A stretch of 64,000 nt of DNA, taken from Leucaena leucocephala. Its lineage: Eukaryota > Streptophyta > Magnoliopsida > Fabales > Fabaceae. The stretch lies in the NCBI GenBank assembly GCA_037074615.1, contig CM073520.1, forward strand, positions 31,119,527 through 31,183,526. Reading direction: 5' to 3'. This document shows positions 12,663-24,525 of this stretch, piece after piece. A program made the translations under genes and the position numbers. Positions within the stretch are counted from its first letter, which is position 1. The number at the start of each line of letters is the position of its first letter. The notes below the pieces were generated by a model. The model did no database searches, was not told the DNA's origin, and saw only the letters and a list, made by a program, of their open reading frames with translations.

Positions 12663-12867
12663 TGTATGTTTTGGATCAAATTCAGATGAGAAGAAGAAGA
12701 AAAAGAAGTAATAGTAATGAAAACAAGACGTTGAACTATTTTGCAGAAAACTCAGTTTGACGCTAGTTTGTGCTTACCGAAATATGATGGATGTTGATAT
12801 CTGTAATGGTATAGGTGAATATATATATATAGAGAGAGAGAGAAAGAGAGAGACATAGATTGCATGT
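12663..12867 (-). promoter_or_regulatory. Upstream region of the RIP-type gene
   Basis: Contains a TATATATATA run (about 12821-12832) followed by a GA repeat; read on the minus strand this is CT-repeat, TATA, then a leader of about 160 bases to the ATG at 12662. This layout is common in plant promoters. Whether it is active cannot be judged. Confidence 0.4.
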
Positions 12868-13200
12868 AATATCCCAAACTTTGATAGAAGGAATTTATAA
12901 GGAACAGTTAAGGTCAAGAGTATTGTATTGAAATTAAAAAGTCTCAAAGGTTAAATTTTAGGAAATGAGGAAACAAAAAATAATCACAAAATATTTTGGG
13001 GCTCAGAAAAAAAATCATGAAATAGATATTTTGGCATCTAAAAATTATAGAAAAGTTTATTTCTCTAAGAGAGGAATAAGTGATTCAATAGCTATTGTTT
13101 TCAAATTTTAAAGCTCTATTTTTTTTAGAAAAATCAAGAAAATAGCTAGAGGTTAATTTTTTATATGAAATGTTTAGGTGAGTCTCCCTATCTTCTTCCA
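12868..13200 (-). mobile_element. Fragment of a Ty3/gypsy-type LTR (second family)
   Basis: Begins TGTAATATCCCAAAC, the reverse complement of a typical gypsy LTR end (GGGATRTTACA). The following 300 bases resemble two other places: about 54905-55200 (same direction) and 63170-63560 (reverse), both inside CACTA elements. Shared words include 'attttggggct', 'tttctcagaaaaa' and 'agtctcaaa'. The other end of this LTR was not found, so the right limit is approximate. Confidence 0.45.
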
Positions 13201-14241
13201 CTCTTTCCTCTTTCGATCTATGAGTTTCTGAGGTGATTTCACTGAGTGAAAGTTAGGGTTTTGAGAGGAAGTTGCAGATTAAGTGAAGTAAAGTAAAGCT
13301 TCAAGATTTTTGTTGCTAAATCCAGAATAAAATCTTGGGTTTTGGTTTATGGTGTATCTTCTCTGTTGCTGTGTGTTGGGTATGATTTGGCTAATTAAAA
13401 TCAGATTTAAGTAAGGAAACATATCGATTTGGTGTATAAAAACAAAGATTTAAGCTTACTAACTTGAAACCTAGTCAAAACGTGAAGCTTACTTGTTAGA
13501 TGTTCTTTCTCTTTTTCGGGATTATATTATGAAAACAGAGGCTTGCTGATTGTGTTGAGGAGTTTTAGATCCTTTAAAATTTGAGATTTAGTGGGAGCAC
13601 GAAATAATGATTGAGTTATAAGTTTGTTTTCTTCCTCTGTTTGGACAATCCAATGAGCCAGTGAAGAATTATTTTTGCGTAGTTACATAAAGGAAAAGAA
13701 AAGGTGATTGATAAGATTCAAAATTATGGAATGTGACTGCTGTATGTGGGGATCCTTCTCATATATGGTTTTGTGGGGTATGCATAGTTTTTCCTTATTC
13801 CTCTATTTCGGTGATGCGTGCGTGTGATTAAGATTTTTATATTGTTCTCTCTAGCTGGACGTGTGAAGAAAGGAAGGGTAATTAATGACTATCTAGATGA
13901 TAACTTAAACTAAGAGATGTATTTGAATTTGTATTTTATGGTGCTTTCCTCTAAATCTTACAAGAAGCATAAAGTGGATTGGGTGCTGTTTATTTGTTAA
14001 CTCAAGATATTTTATTTATGAACTTAGCTTAGAAAATTTAGTGGGTCTAGTCATATTGAAATGTTGTATAGTTGATAATTTATGAACTATGATATTTGTT
14101 CGGTGTCTTGATATTAGTAGGCACACAAGCTATTTGTTAAAAGTATAAGAGAAATTTTGTGTGATTAGATTGTTTAAATTATTAAAATCCTTTGTTAAAG
14201 TTTGGAAAGGTATATATGCATAGTTGTTGTGGTTTAGTTTG
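13201..14241. other. Intergenic DNA, nothing recognised
   Basis: About 1 kb without a convincing frame or known repeat. It may be interior of an old LTR, but no terminus was found. Its last five bases plus one (14242-14246, GTTAT) are the target site of the next element. Confidence 0.3.
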
Positions 14242-14246
14242 GTTAT

Positions 14247-15804
14247 TGTCACGTCCCAAAACTTTGGACTGTGACCGGCACAGAATATGAATAGTTTTAT
14301 ATTCTGAAAGCCTAAAACCTCAAATACAACGTTTAAAGTTTCCATAACATTTTTTTTATAAATGAAATCTTTTCTAAGGTCTATGTGGAGCATTTACCTT
14401 CTTTTCAAAATAATACAAACACTTTCTAAATGATAATTTCATCAAAAGTAGTTTTGTCAAAAGCGATGCTTCGGATCGGCAACAAGGCTCTTCACTGCTC
14501 AGCGAAAGGGCTAAGGTCACCTGCACTATCTGAAGCCAAATAATCTACTCGTGAATAACGTCCCAAAAACATGATTTAAAAGAATGCGGAAAATAAACAA
14601 TGCAATATCATATTGAAAATGTATTTCATAATGCTTTGAAATCTAATGCGAACCTTTTTGTCAACATTTGTATTTCAGGGGAAATAACCGTATGAACTAA
14701 CTATTTCAAATAACTCATTCAAAACAATCTTTTCAAAACCATGATCTTTCTGTAGGACTTCAACAGAACAAAAACAGACGTGGACACATAGTCCACGAGG
14801 GTAACTAACCATTCTGGTGGCTCGAAGCCACTAATTGTCGCGAGAATGAATCCCACGAAATAATTCTGGTGGCTCAAGGCCACAAACTGTCACGAGAATA
14901 AATCCCACGAAATAATTCTGGTGGCTCAAGGCCACAAACTGTCGTGAGAATAAATCCCACGAAATAATTCTGGTGGCTATGCCACAAACTGTCGAGCTCG
15001 AGTAACCAAGGTGCACCAAGGACTAACAGTACTGCTGTTAACAACCAGCGTTCTGTATTCTGTCCTAAAATGTTTCCATCATGCGTGGGGTTTATTTCAC
15101 ATGAAATAATCTCAATCGTTTCAATGCCATAACCATTGGTAAAAACCACTTTAACTTTCCAAAAGCCTAGCATGTACATTTAAAATCAAGTTACTGTAAA
15201 ATCATATGAAATTGGCATAAGAATATGTTTCATGAATAATCATCATTTCAATGCAACTTTTATCAAACTATTTTCAAAAGCTTATTCATTCATTTTCATA
15301 CATAATCATAGTTCCTTTGTAAACCAATCGAAAGAAAAATCATTTCTAACGATTTAAACCATACTTTCGTAAAATTTGCTTTTCAAAATTCATATTTGAA
15401 ATGACAATGCATTTGAAAATATAAAATTTAGGGAACGTTATTCACTCACCTGTCACGCTCCTAAACCGTTACTCTTTCCACCAAACGACTTCCAATTGTT
15501 CTCGCTTCTCAATTCCCTGGTATCCCGGAATAACATATTAACATTCTATTCAACTCTTCAATAGAAATGACTATCTTTAAACCACAACCACTCATGAAGG
15601 CAAGCACTTGTTCATTTCTAAACCTTAACCATAGTAAATTTTAAAAACTTTCAAACCGATATCATATTCTACCGTTCAACTTAACACCCTTTTTTTTCAT
15701 TAACAAACCTAAATACCAGTCCAATATCCCATATCACAAAGGCATATGCTCACAAATTCCTCTCTTTACTACTTAATTCTAACAATTCACTTCCATTAGT
15801 TTCC

Positions 15805-15836
<32 letters not shown>

Positions 15837-17527
15837 TCCTATCAATAGCAACTCTATCTTCTTTATCTTCTTTCTTTCTAACTCATAACAGCAACCTCAT
15901 TCCACATAACCACCTGTTTCTATTTCCTCATCCCTTTGTCAACATAACCACGCACACACATACATAGATACACCTTTCCACTCAACACATGATAGCATGC
16001 ATTGATTTCCCCTTTCATCTCTACATTTTCCCACATAAATACATATACACAGCAACAGAAATCCTTTTCTTCCTTCATTCTTTTTAAAGATTCAATACTC
16101 CAGCCACTAATCCTTAACAACCACTTTTATGCCTTTAACTAAACTGAAATATCTCAAAAATTCCTATATTGCTTCGGGTAACCCATGGATTATTTTCAAC
16201 AAGCTAAAATATCAAAGGCTTAATTCATGAATCCAATTATAACCCACCAACAGAAATAGCACCTGGCTGCAAACACATATACCCTTTCTGTCTCCACATT
16301 TGCCAAACAATTCCCATACCCCCAATGTGCATCAGATCACACACACACCACAGCAGCATAACAGGCACATACACAGCGCACAACCCACAGAAACAAAGTG
16401 ATAGCAATGCTCATCGTTCATAACTATTGACAGCACACAACATGCATATCTTCATAGAACCCGCGAGCACAGTGCATCAATATATTCAATCATTCACAAC
16501 AACATAAATATGTATATATATATATATATATCCTCGACACCCCTGAATTAAAAATCATTTCTTCCATCAACACCATTAACAGAACAGTACTGTAAACCTC
16601 CATACACAGCGCACATGAGCAGCAATTTAACAAGACTCAGAGCAGGCATACACAGATTATCCATAAGTGTAATACCCAGAACCAACAATACCGAGTGAGT
16701 AAACAGAGATAGGGTCAGGTACTTACTGCCTATTGCCGACAACTCTGTAACTCTATCTCCGGCGTCACCAACTAGCTTCTCACTTCCTTCTTTCCTTCTA
16801 TCAACTACAACAAACATCCTGATACGGGGAATGATGATGACACCGAAGAACAGAGTGAGCTTAGTTGCTCACGGTAGTAATCCAGGAATAGAAGAAAGAA
16901 CATGAGTATGGAATATGGTTCAAGAAGCTTACCCACATCGCCCACAGAACTGACCACTGCGGAGGAAAACAGAAATGAAATTCAAAGACTTGCTATAGTA
17001 GTAGAGGATTGCTACAGTAGTAGAGAATGGCGACAGACGACTGCTATCCGGCGACTGCGACGACCACGAGGATGGTCTACAGGAAGAAGCATTCACCGGT
17101 GCTAGAACCCAACTCACAGAGCTCACGATACCCTTGCGCCTTCCACTCTCACTCTCACCGCAACCGCACTGGTGATAGAAAAGAAAGAGAGCGGGATGGG
17201 TTGCTTCTTAAGGACAATGTATCGACCTTCCTTGCCGTGCACTCTCATCCCGCGCCGCACGCTGAACCTCTGCCACGCTGCTATCCTGCTATCTCTGCTC
17301 GCAAGGAGAGAAAAAAAATAGGGAAGCAGGTCTGAGATTTGGTAAAAGTGAACAGAGGGGAAAAAGAAAATTTCACGGACTGAAATACGCTTCTGCACCA
17401 GCTGGGACTCGAACACGGGCCAGATGTTTGCCTTTCGCCTAATGAACCATTCAGCCAACGCTTCCCATACGAGGTATTCTTCAATGAATATACATATATC
17501 CGTTAATTAAAATTCCTGATCATAACA
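14247..17527 (-). mobile_element. Complete solo LTR (long-LTR gypsy family), copy 1
   Basis: A 3281-bp unit beginning TGTCACGTCCC and ending ATAACA, flanked by a perfect 5-bp target duplication GTTAT (14242-14246 and 17528-17532). TG..CA termini, 5-bp duplication and no internal region make it a solo LTR left by recombination between two LTRs. The minus strand is inferred as the sense direction because related LTR sequence flanks a minus-strand gypsy pol at 46921-52022. Near 14812-14995 it holds about four copies of a 52-bp tandem repeat ('attctggtggctc..ggccac'). Near the sense 5' end it has a tRNA-like module (17401-17466). The short frames inside it follow the repeats and are not genes. 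Confidence 0.88.
17401..17466 (-). other. tRNA-like module (pol III A/B boxes) in solo LTR copy 1
   Basis: On the minus strand it reads GGGAAGCG, then an A-box-like TGGCTGAATGG, then a B-box-like GTGTTCGAGTCCC, at tRNA-like spacing. It does not fold into a full cloverleaf by eye, so it is not a tRNA gene. It starts about 60 bases from the sense 5' end of the LTR. Equivalent modules occur at the same place in the other copies. Confidence 0.55.
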
Positions 17528-17532
17528 GTTAT

Positions 17533-17812
17533 TTAATAGGAGGGTTATACCTGCAATGTATAAACTTGGGGCTGTAGTTTTAATAAGAATAATTCTAGAG
17601 CTGGTCAAATTGAATACACATTGGGTAATAGACAAAATGCTCTAAAGGAAAGAATACTTATTTAGATACATGTTTCTATAGTGTTTTGGCTGGTATGAAT
17701 TTAGATCCTATTTTGAATTGACTACGATTTAAATCTTACTTAAAGATCAATTTAGAAACTTTATAACATCATAAGTTTACATGTGCTTAGGTTAGCATTA
17801 TGATGTCTATGT
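17533..17812. other. Spacer between two solo LTRs
   Basis: 275 bp of AT-rich DNA with no recognised feature, ending in the target duplication TATGT (17808-17812) of solo LTR copy 2. Confidence 0.4.
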
Positions 17813-20800
17813 TGTCACGTCCCGAAATTTGGACCGTGACCGGCACAGAATATGAATAGTTTTACATTCTGAAAGCCTAAAACTTTAAATGAAACGTTTT
17901 GAAATAAAAACCATAATAAATTGTATCTCATAAATCAACATAATCTTTTCTAAGGACTATGTGGAGCATTTACCTTCCTTTCAAAATAATACAGCACTTT
18001 CTTAATGATAATTATATCAAAAGTAATTTTGTCAAAAACAACGCTTCAGATCGGCAACGAGGCTCTTCACTGCTCAGTGGGAAAGTTAGGGTCACCTGCA
18101 CTATCTGAGGCCAAAAATCTACTCGTGAATAACGTCCCAAAAACATGATTTAAAAGAATATGGAAATGAACAATGCATAATCATGTAAAAATGTATTTCA
18201 TAATATTTCATAATCTGATGCAAACCTTTCCGTAAACATTTGTATTTCAGAGGAAACAACAATCTGAAAGAACCATTTCAAATCAATCTGAAATAACAAT
18301 TTCTTACCAATCATTTAAAAATAATCCTTTTAAAACCATAATCTTTCTGTAGGACTTCAACAGAACGAAAGCAGACGTGGACACACAGTCCATGAGGGTA
18401 ACTAACCATTCTGGTGGCTCGAAGCCATAAACTATCGCGAGAATGAATCCCACAAAATAATTCTGGTGGCTCAAGGCCACAAACTGTCGCGAGAATAAAT
18501 CCCACAAAATAATTCTGGTGGCTATGCCACAAACTGTCGAGCTCGAGTAACCAAGGTGCACCAAGGACTAACAGTACTGCTATTAGCAACCAGCGTTCTG
18601 TATTCTGTCCTAAAACATTTCCATCATGCGTGGGGTTTATTTCACATGAAATAATCTCAATCATTTCAATGCCATAACCATTGGTAAAATCACTTTAACT
18701 TTCCAAAAACCCTAGCACGTACCTTTGAAATCAAATTACTATGAAAACATATGAAATTTGCATAAACATATATTTCATGAATGGCATCAGCTCAATGTAA
18801 CTTTTGTTAAAACTCTTTTCAAAAGCTTATTCATCCATTTTCATACATAATCATAATTCCTTTGTAAAACAATCGAAAGCAAATCATTTCTAACGATTTA
18901 AACCATACTTTCGTAAAATTTGCTTTTCAAAATTCATATTTGAAATTAAACATTTGAAATGACCATGCATTTGAAAATGTAACTTTTAGGGAAGGTTATT
19001 CACGCACCTGGAATGCTTCAAAACTTCTACCCGTTTTAGCAAATCCCTTTCAATTATTTTCACTCCTAAATTCCCTGGTATCCTGAAACAATATATATTA
19101 ACATTCTAACTAAAGTTCCAACAGAAATAAAGCATCTTTAACCTAACATTCCATTTCATTCCATGCTTTCAATCATTCACAAATACTCAATACATCAACT
19201 CTTAATCCATCAACCAACTGACATTGTTTCAATCCAATCTACATACAACCATACTTGACAGGGTTCCAACCATCCCAGCTAGCGAGCATTACCCAAGTTT
19301 AAAAGAAAATAAACGCCTTATACAAAATAATCCAGAGATCCTAATTTCCACACAAGCTTTTAAAATCATAGTTTAAAACATCCCAACTCATTTTCTTTAA
19401 TATAATTATTCAACACTTGAAAACACCACACATCAAGCCCCTCATATATTCCTTTCAGTTTCAAAAGTTCATGCTTCAATGCACCAGTCAACAGCATATC
19501 CACATACTTTAATTCTCAAGGAAGTGGCTATATATATACATGTATCCTTATCAGTATTTCATATATATATATATATATATCTCATCTAGCTTCCAAAATA
19601 GCAGCCAAATACTCTGAGCATATCATATATATATATATATATAACACTCCACACAATAAGCGATATCAACATACTCTTTCCATTAATCCAACACAACCCA
19701 CTATGGCATGCTTCTGTCTCCTCTTCCCTTTGGCAGCATAACCACACACACACACGCACAGATATATATATATATATATACCTTCAAACTATATGCATAC
19801 CCAGCATATACATATAAATACCAATCTTCCTCAACCCAAATGCCAGAATTGCCAACCAATCATCACAGCACACGCATGCATATTCATTACTATTTGACAA
19901 CACTACCTAAATAATTTTTCCCAAAATTTCATAGCTCCACTCAAATTCAAACACTCATACTTTGACCCATTCATAAAATTTCTGTAACTCGATCAGACAC
20001 AACCTAACAGCAACACAGAAACTCTATTGACAAAATTATACATACCCTCAGCATCCCTTAACTAACAACAATCCAACAACATCACAGCGACACCAGTGAG
20101 CGTATAATGACAGTAAACAGATACACACACAAAGCTTCAACTTCAATGGCAACAGCACAGCCCCTGTCTCAGCCCATCCATCGGCTTTTCATCCCAAAAT
20201 AGAACAATCCTACACGATACTCATATACACACGCCTTTCCCAACACAGAATTTCCCCACACCCCTGAACCAACATAACCACAGGAAACAGAGTAGGGGCA
20301 TTGAGGAAACATACCAATCATCCAACTCGCGACACCCAACAATGGCACCTGAAAGAGTTCCAAAAATCTGGGCTTTCCACGGTGACTGCAGAGGGGACAC
20401 GATGGTAGAAATTTACCACTACACTCCTTCCACAATAACAGTGATGGGAAAAAGAAAGACAAAACAAATAGGTTGGCTACAGTGTCAGAGCACACTTGAC
20501 AGCGATGACCCATAACATGACGATGACTACAACTCAGATACAAGGAGCAACGTCGACTACCCAGTGGCACCTCACAGACACGGGACCCTCAGCATGATCT
20601 CTTTGTTCTTACTCTTCCTCCCGACCATTTGAAGCCAATGCTGGGAAGAAATAATAATAGAGAGTCAGCGGTGATGGAACAAGATGATACAAACACTAGC
20701 AGAAGCAATCGCCTGAGCACATGGCACTGGTGGCGTGATACATCTTGCGCCGCTCCCCTTCCTGCCTGCTCCGCTGAAGAGATTCAGAGAAGAAAAAAAA

Positions 20801-21045
20801 TGGCTAAAGGTACGGCGTCTGCAGAGTTAAGAAGGGGGAGGGGTATTTTGGTCTTTTCATATACCTAAAAAGTTAAAAGATTTCCCTTCCTGCAGCTTCT
20901 GGGAATCGAACACAGCTCACCACAGTCACAACTCGCACCTTAAACCACTCAATTACTGCCTCCTCACTGAAATTTTCTGTAATTAATATATATATATTCT
21001 TTACTAAAGGGATATAATATATGCGAAATTTTCAGAGTTATAACA
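17813..21045 (-). mobile_element. Complete solo LTR, copy 2
   Basis: A 3233-bp unit starting TGTCACGTCCC and ending ATAACA, with perfect 5-bp target duplications TATGT (17808-17812 and 21046-21050). It is collinear with copy 1 but visibly diverged, with three units of the 52-bp repeat (about 18411-18540) against four. TA and CA microsatellites lie at 19560-19780. The two LTRs stand 285 bp apart in the same direction with different target duplications, so they are separate insertions and not one element with its own two LTRs. Confidence 0.88.
20894..20968 (-). other. tRNA-like module in solo LTR copy 2
   Basis: The minus strand shows an A-box-like TAATTGAGTGG followed by a B-box-like GTGTTCGATTCCCAG. 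Position within the LTR matches copy 1. The B box is better kept than the surrounding sequence. Confidence 0.55.
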
Positions 21046-21269
21046 TATGTGGTGTTTGGTTGTGTTCTTTGAGATGATGGAAATTATTGATAAATAATTT
21101 AGAGAACATAAAATTTAGTTAGAATAATAAGATTTTATGTATATTTTATATTAAGTTAGAGCAATAACATTTTCGTTTTGGGACAGTAGGAATGTAAATC
21201 AAAGGAAGATGTACAGGAGGAAGTGGTATGTATTTGGGGAGCGGCTAGATAAGAGTAAGTCATGATATA

Positions 21270-22528
21270 TTTAGGAGAGCAGCAGGTGAGTGAATAAAGT
21301 TTCCTAAAAATTTACATTTTCAAATGCATTGTCATTTCAAATGTTGAATTTCAAATATGAATTTCAAAAAGTAAATTTTACGAAAGTATGGTTTAAATCG
21401 TTAGAAATAATTTTCTTTCGATTGGTTTACAAAGGAACTATGATTATGTATGAAAATGAATGAATAAGCTTTTGAAAAGAGTTTGAGAAAAATTGCATTG
21501 AAATGAGGATTATTCAAGAAACATATTCCTATGTGAATTTCATATGTTTACACAGTAACTTGATTTTAAATGTACATGCTAGGATTTTTGAAATTCAAAG
21601 TGGTTTTTACTAACGGTTATAGCATTGAAACGGTTGAGATTATTACATGTGAAATAAACCCCATGTATGATGGAAATGTTTTAAAAAGGATGGAATACAT
21701 AACGTTGGTTGCTAACAGTAGTACTGTTAGCTCTTGGTGCACCTTGGTTACTCGAGCTCGACAGTTAGTGGCCTTGAGCCACCATAATTATTTTGTGGGG
21801 TCCATTCTCGCGACAGTTAGTGGCCTTGAGCCACCATAATTATTTTGTGGGATCCATTCTCGCGACAGTTAGTGGCCTTGAGCCACTAGAATTATTTTGT
21901 GGGATCCATTCTCGCGACAGTTAGTGGCTTCGAGCCACCAGAATGGTTAGTTACCCTCGTGGACTGTGTGTCCACTTCTGTTTTTGTTCTATTAAAGTCC
22001 TACGAAAAGATTATAGTTTTGAAAAGATTGTTTTTAAACGATTGATTTGAAATAGTTATTTCAGGTTGATTTGAAATGGTTATTTCAGATTATTGTTTTC
22101 CCTTAAAGGAAATGTTTTCAGAAATGTTTGCATCATAATACGAAATATTATGAAATACATTTTCAGTATGATTATGCATTGTCGATTTCCACATTTATAA
22201 TAATATTTTTGAGACATTATTCACGAGTAGATTATTTGGCCTTAGATAGTGCAGATGACTCTAACCTTCCAGCTGAGTAGTGAAGAGCCTCGTTGCCGAT
22301 CCGAAACGTTGTTTTTGACAAAACTACTTTTGATGAATTTATCATTTAGAAAGTGTTTGTATTATTTTGAAAAGAAGGTAAATGCTCCACATAGACCTTA
22401 GAAAAAATCATATTTATTTTGGAAATTGTTATGGATAATTCAAATATTTTATTTAAGCTATTAGGCTTTTAGAATGTAAAATTATTCATATTCTGTGCCG
22501 GTCATAGTTCAAATTTTGCGACGTGACA
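21270..22528 (+). mobile_element. Truncated LTR of the same family, copy 3
   Basis: Reverse-complement orientation to copies 1 and 2, ending 'gacgtgaca' at 22528, the family's sense 3' end. The sense 5' part, including the tRNA-like module, is missing; the left boundary is uncertain (21180-21280). It holds four copies of the 52-bp repeat (about 21762-21950) around an XhoI/SacI-like palindrome 'ctcgagctcg'. The 220 bp to its left (21051-21269) are unassigned. Confidence 0.7.
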
Positions 22529-22619
22529 TTGTAAAACTAGGTTGAATCATCATGTGAGATCATATTCAAACTGCAGTTTTTCTTTTGATTAAAAATAATT
22601 TTGTTCATTGTTTTTTTAA

Positions 22620-23196
22620 GTTTTAGTTATTAATATTATCCATCAAGCTGCGATTCGATTGTTTTCATTCATTAGCCAATATTTTATTTTAGTGAACTTT
22701 TTACAGTTCTGGACTGATGTCTTTATTTTATAAGAGAATCTGCTTCCCTCCTCGTAGAAATAACAGCTCGTGAACTCCTTTTTGAATTTTATATTTCACG
22801 TTTTTCATCAATTAATTATCGTGGATGATATTAATTAATTGAATACTTCCAAAAAAGTGCAAGTTATTTGTTAAATCAATCGGCAAGGTTTTTTTAACCA
22901 GTCACTGTATTCAATAACTGAATGCTCCCAATATAGCGGCATCACTTCACAGGCATTCATTGGTCTGTGTAACGAAAACCTCCAATTTAATATAGGGGCA
23001 ACAGAGCTGTAGTACTTGAATTAACTATTTGAACTTTATTAATGCTCGTTTTTCATTAATCAATGAAACTCTAAAATTCAGCTTTGTCTTCCTCCCGCAA
23101 TTCATCATTCGTAATTTGTCTATATATAGACAACAAATAAAGGATAGTTAAAACACCATTCACTAGATTTTGTTTTGGCCTGAATAACATTATATT
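22620..23196 (+). promoter_or_regulatory. Lectin promoter relic (no gene attached)
   Basis: Collinear with the DNA upstream of the intact three-domain lectin: 'cattagccaatattttatttt', 'ttctggactg', 'ttttataagagaatctg', 'ggcatcacttcacaggc', 'cattcgtaatttgtctatatatagacaac' and a leader. The TATA is at about 23121-23128. The ATG exon is missing; a MITE-like sequence starts at about 23197. Confidence 0.6.
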
Positions 23197-23451
23197 ATCC
23201 TCCCTCCGTCTCTATTTATATAAGATCCTTTTAATTGAATTATATTGTTTCAAAAAAGTTATTAAAATTAATTAAAAGTAATCAATATATAGAAAATATA
23301 CTTTATTTTCTAAATATACTCTTATTTATAATTAAGTAGGTAGGTGAGACTAAGAAAAGAGATAAGAGAGAAGCAATGGAAAAAGATAATTAGAGAGAGT
23401 ATATTAATTAAGGATAATAGGTAAAGATTCATTTAATATTTAGAAAAACTT
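23197..23451 (+). mobile_element. Left part of a Stowaway-type MITE
   Basis: Starts 'cctccctccgtctctattta', a standard plant Stowaway-like terminus. No matching right end follows here. The matching right end (CCCTATTTATAGTATCTTATT in reverse) appears at about 28178-28287, beyond the end of the first duplicated unit. Confidence 0.5.
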
Positions 23452-24078
23452 CATTTTAAATAACCTCATTTGGCAAAAGCTTCTAGAAAAAAATGATTAT
23501 GCATAAATAGATGTTTGGATGATTATTACGAAAAGGATTTTTTTTTATTAATAAATTATCAAAAACGATATAAGACAAAAAAATAAATGAATAAATAAAT
23601 ATTGGCCACTGTTCATCAACTTCATCATATGCATATTCTCCCTCTTCCTCCTATTCACCCTTTATGACACTGATACTATTGAGCCCACGAAGCCGACGCT
23701 GACAATGCGATGCAATGCCTGTCCTCCTTCATCTTCCTCCTCTCCTTCCTCTCCATCTATCTCCTCTCCTTCTTCATCTTCTTCCATTGTCTACTTCTCA
23801 ATCCAAATCTAGACGGCGATGGTGGAGGTGGCAATGACAGCAAGGGAGGAGAGGGAGAACGAATGGATAGAGACGCCACTAGCGACTTCTCTGTAGGTTT
23901 GTGATAGCGAGATAAGAGGGAGGATAAGAGGGTTGTTGGCTGAGGGAGGAGAGATAATGGGAAAAAGATAGGGCAAAATGGTAATTGATAGCCCATAAGA
24001 TTTTTTTACCTGAAAGCTTTTTCTATCAGTTTATCCAAAATTTATGTTTGAATCAGCTTATTAAAAACAAACACTTAC
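23452..24078. mobile_element. MITE-like element (unit 1 copy)
   Basis: Starts in 'aacctcatttggcaaaagctt' and ends near 'cagcttattaaaaacaaacactta', an imperfect inverted relation. The middle has a CT-rich, then a GGAGG-rich block. The fuller copy in unit 2 (29250-29933) shows the left end. The 64- and 79-codon frames on both strands come from this low-complexity block; they are not genes although both duplicated copies keep them. A related 95-bp mini-element follows (about 24075-24168). Confidence 0.45.
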
Positions 24079-24525
24079 ACATTTTTATAGTCTATTTGGT
24101 TAACTTTTTACCCAAGCTATGGTTTGAGCTAAACGCCTTTTTAAAATCATAGTTTGAGTATTACCCAAACACCCACATAAACAACAAATAAAGGATATCT
24201 AAAGTAATATTCACTAGATTTTTTGGCCTGAATGACATTATATTATATAAACAAAAACCCATAAAAAAGTCCATGAAAAAAATATTAAAATCATAAGGCA
24301 ACACACCAAAAACCAAAACCAAACAAACAACAAAATCCATAAAATAAAAGGAAATTTTAGCTCCATATGCTCCAAAATTCAGCAATGTAATGACCAATTT
24401 CCTGTGCACCAAAGAGCTAAATAGTGGCCAGAGGGAGTTGTTGTCTCTAGACATGCTCGATCAAGCCCGAACCCTTTTTATCTCAAAGCTGCATTATCAT
24501 AGATCTAATTCTTCCCTATAGTTCT

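Noticed and set aside
14812..14995. Regularly spaced ~52-bp repeats, CRISPR-like at first sight (also 18411-18540, 21762-21950, 26425-26555)
   Set aside because: The units are contiguous without unique spacers, occur inside plant LTRs and vary in number by whole units. They are LTR minisatellites.
17401..17466. Possible tRNA genes in the LTRs (also 20894-20968, 24587-24653, 60272-60345)
   Set aside because: A- and B-box words are present, but no complete cloverleaf with acceptor stem and anticodon stem could be drawn, and all lie at the same site in LTR copies. Kept as tRNA-like modules only.
23710..23996. Frames on both strands repeated at 29565-29851
   Set aside because: Low-complexity CT/GA-rich MITE interior; conserved only because the segment was recently duplicated.
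24161..24454. 97-codon minus frame identical in 30016-30309
   Set aside because: No recognisable domain, AT-rich composition, and preserved only through the recent segmental duplication.
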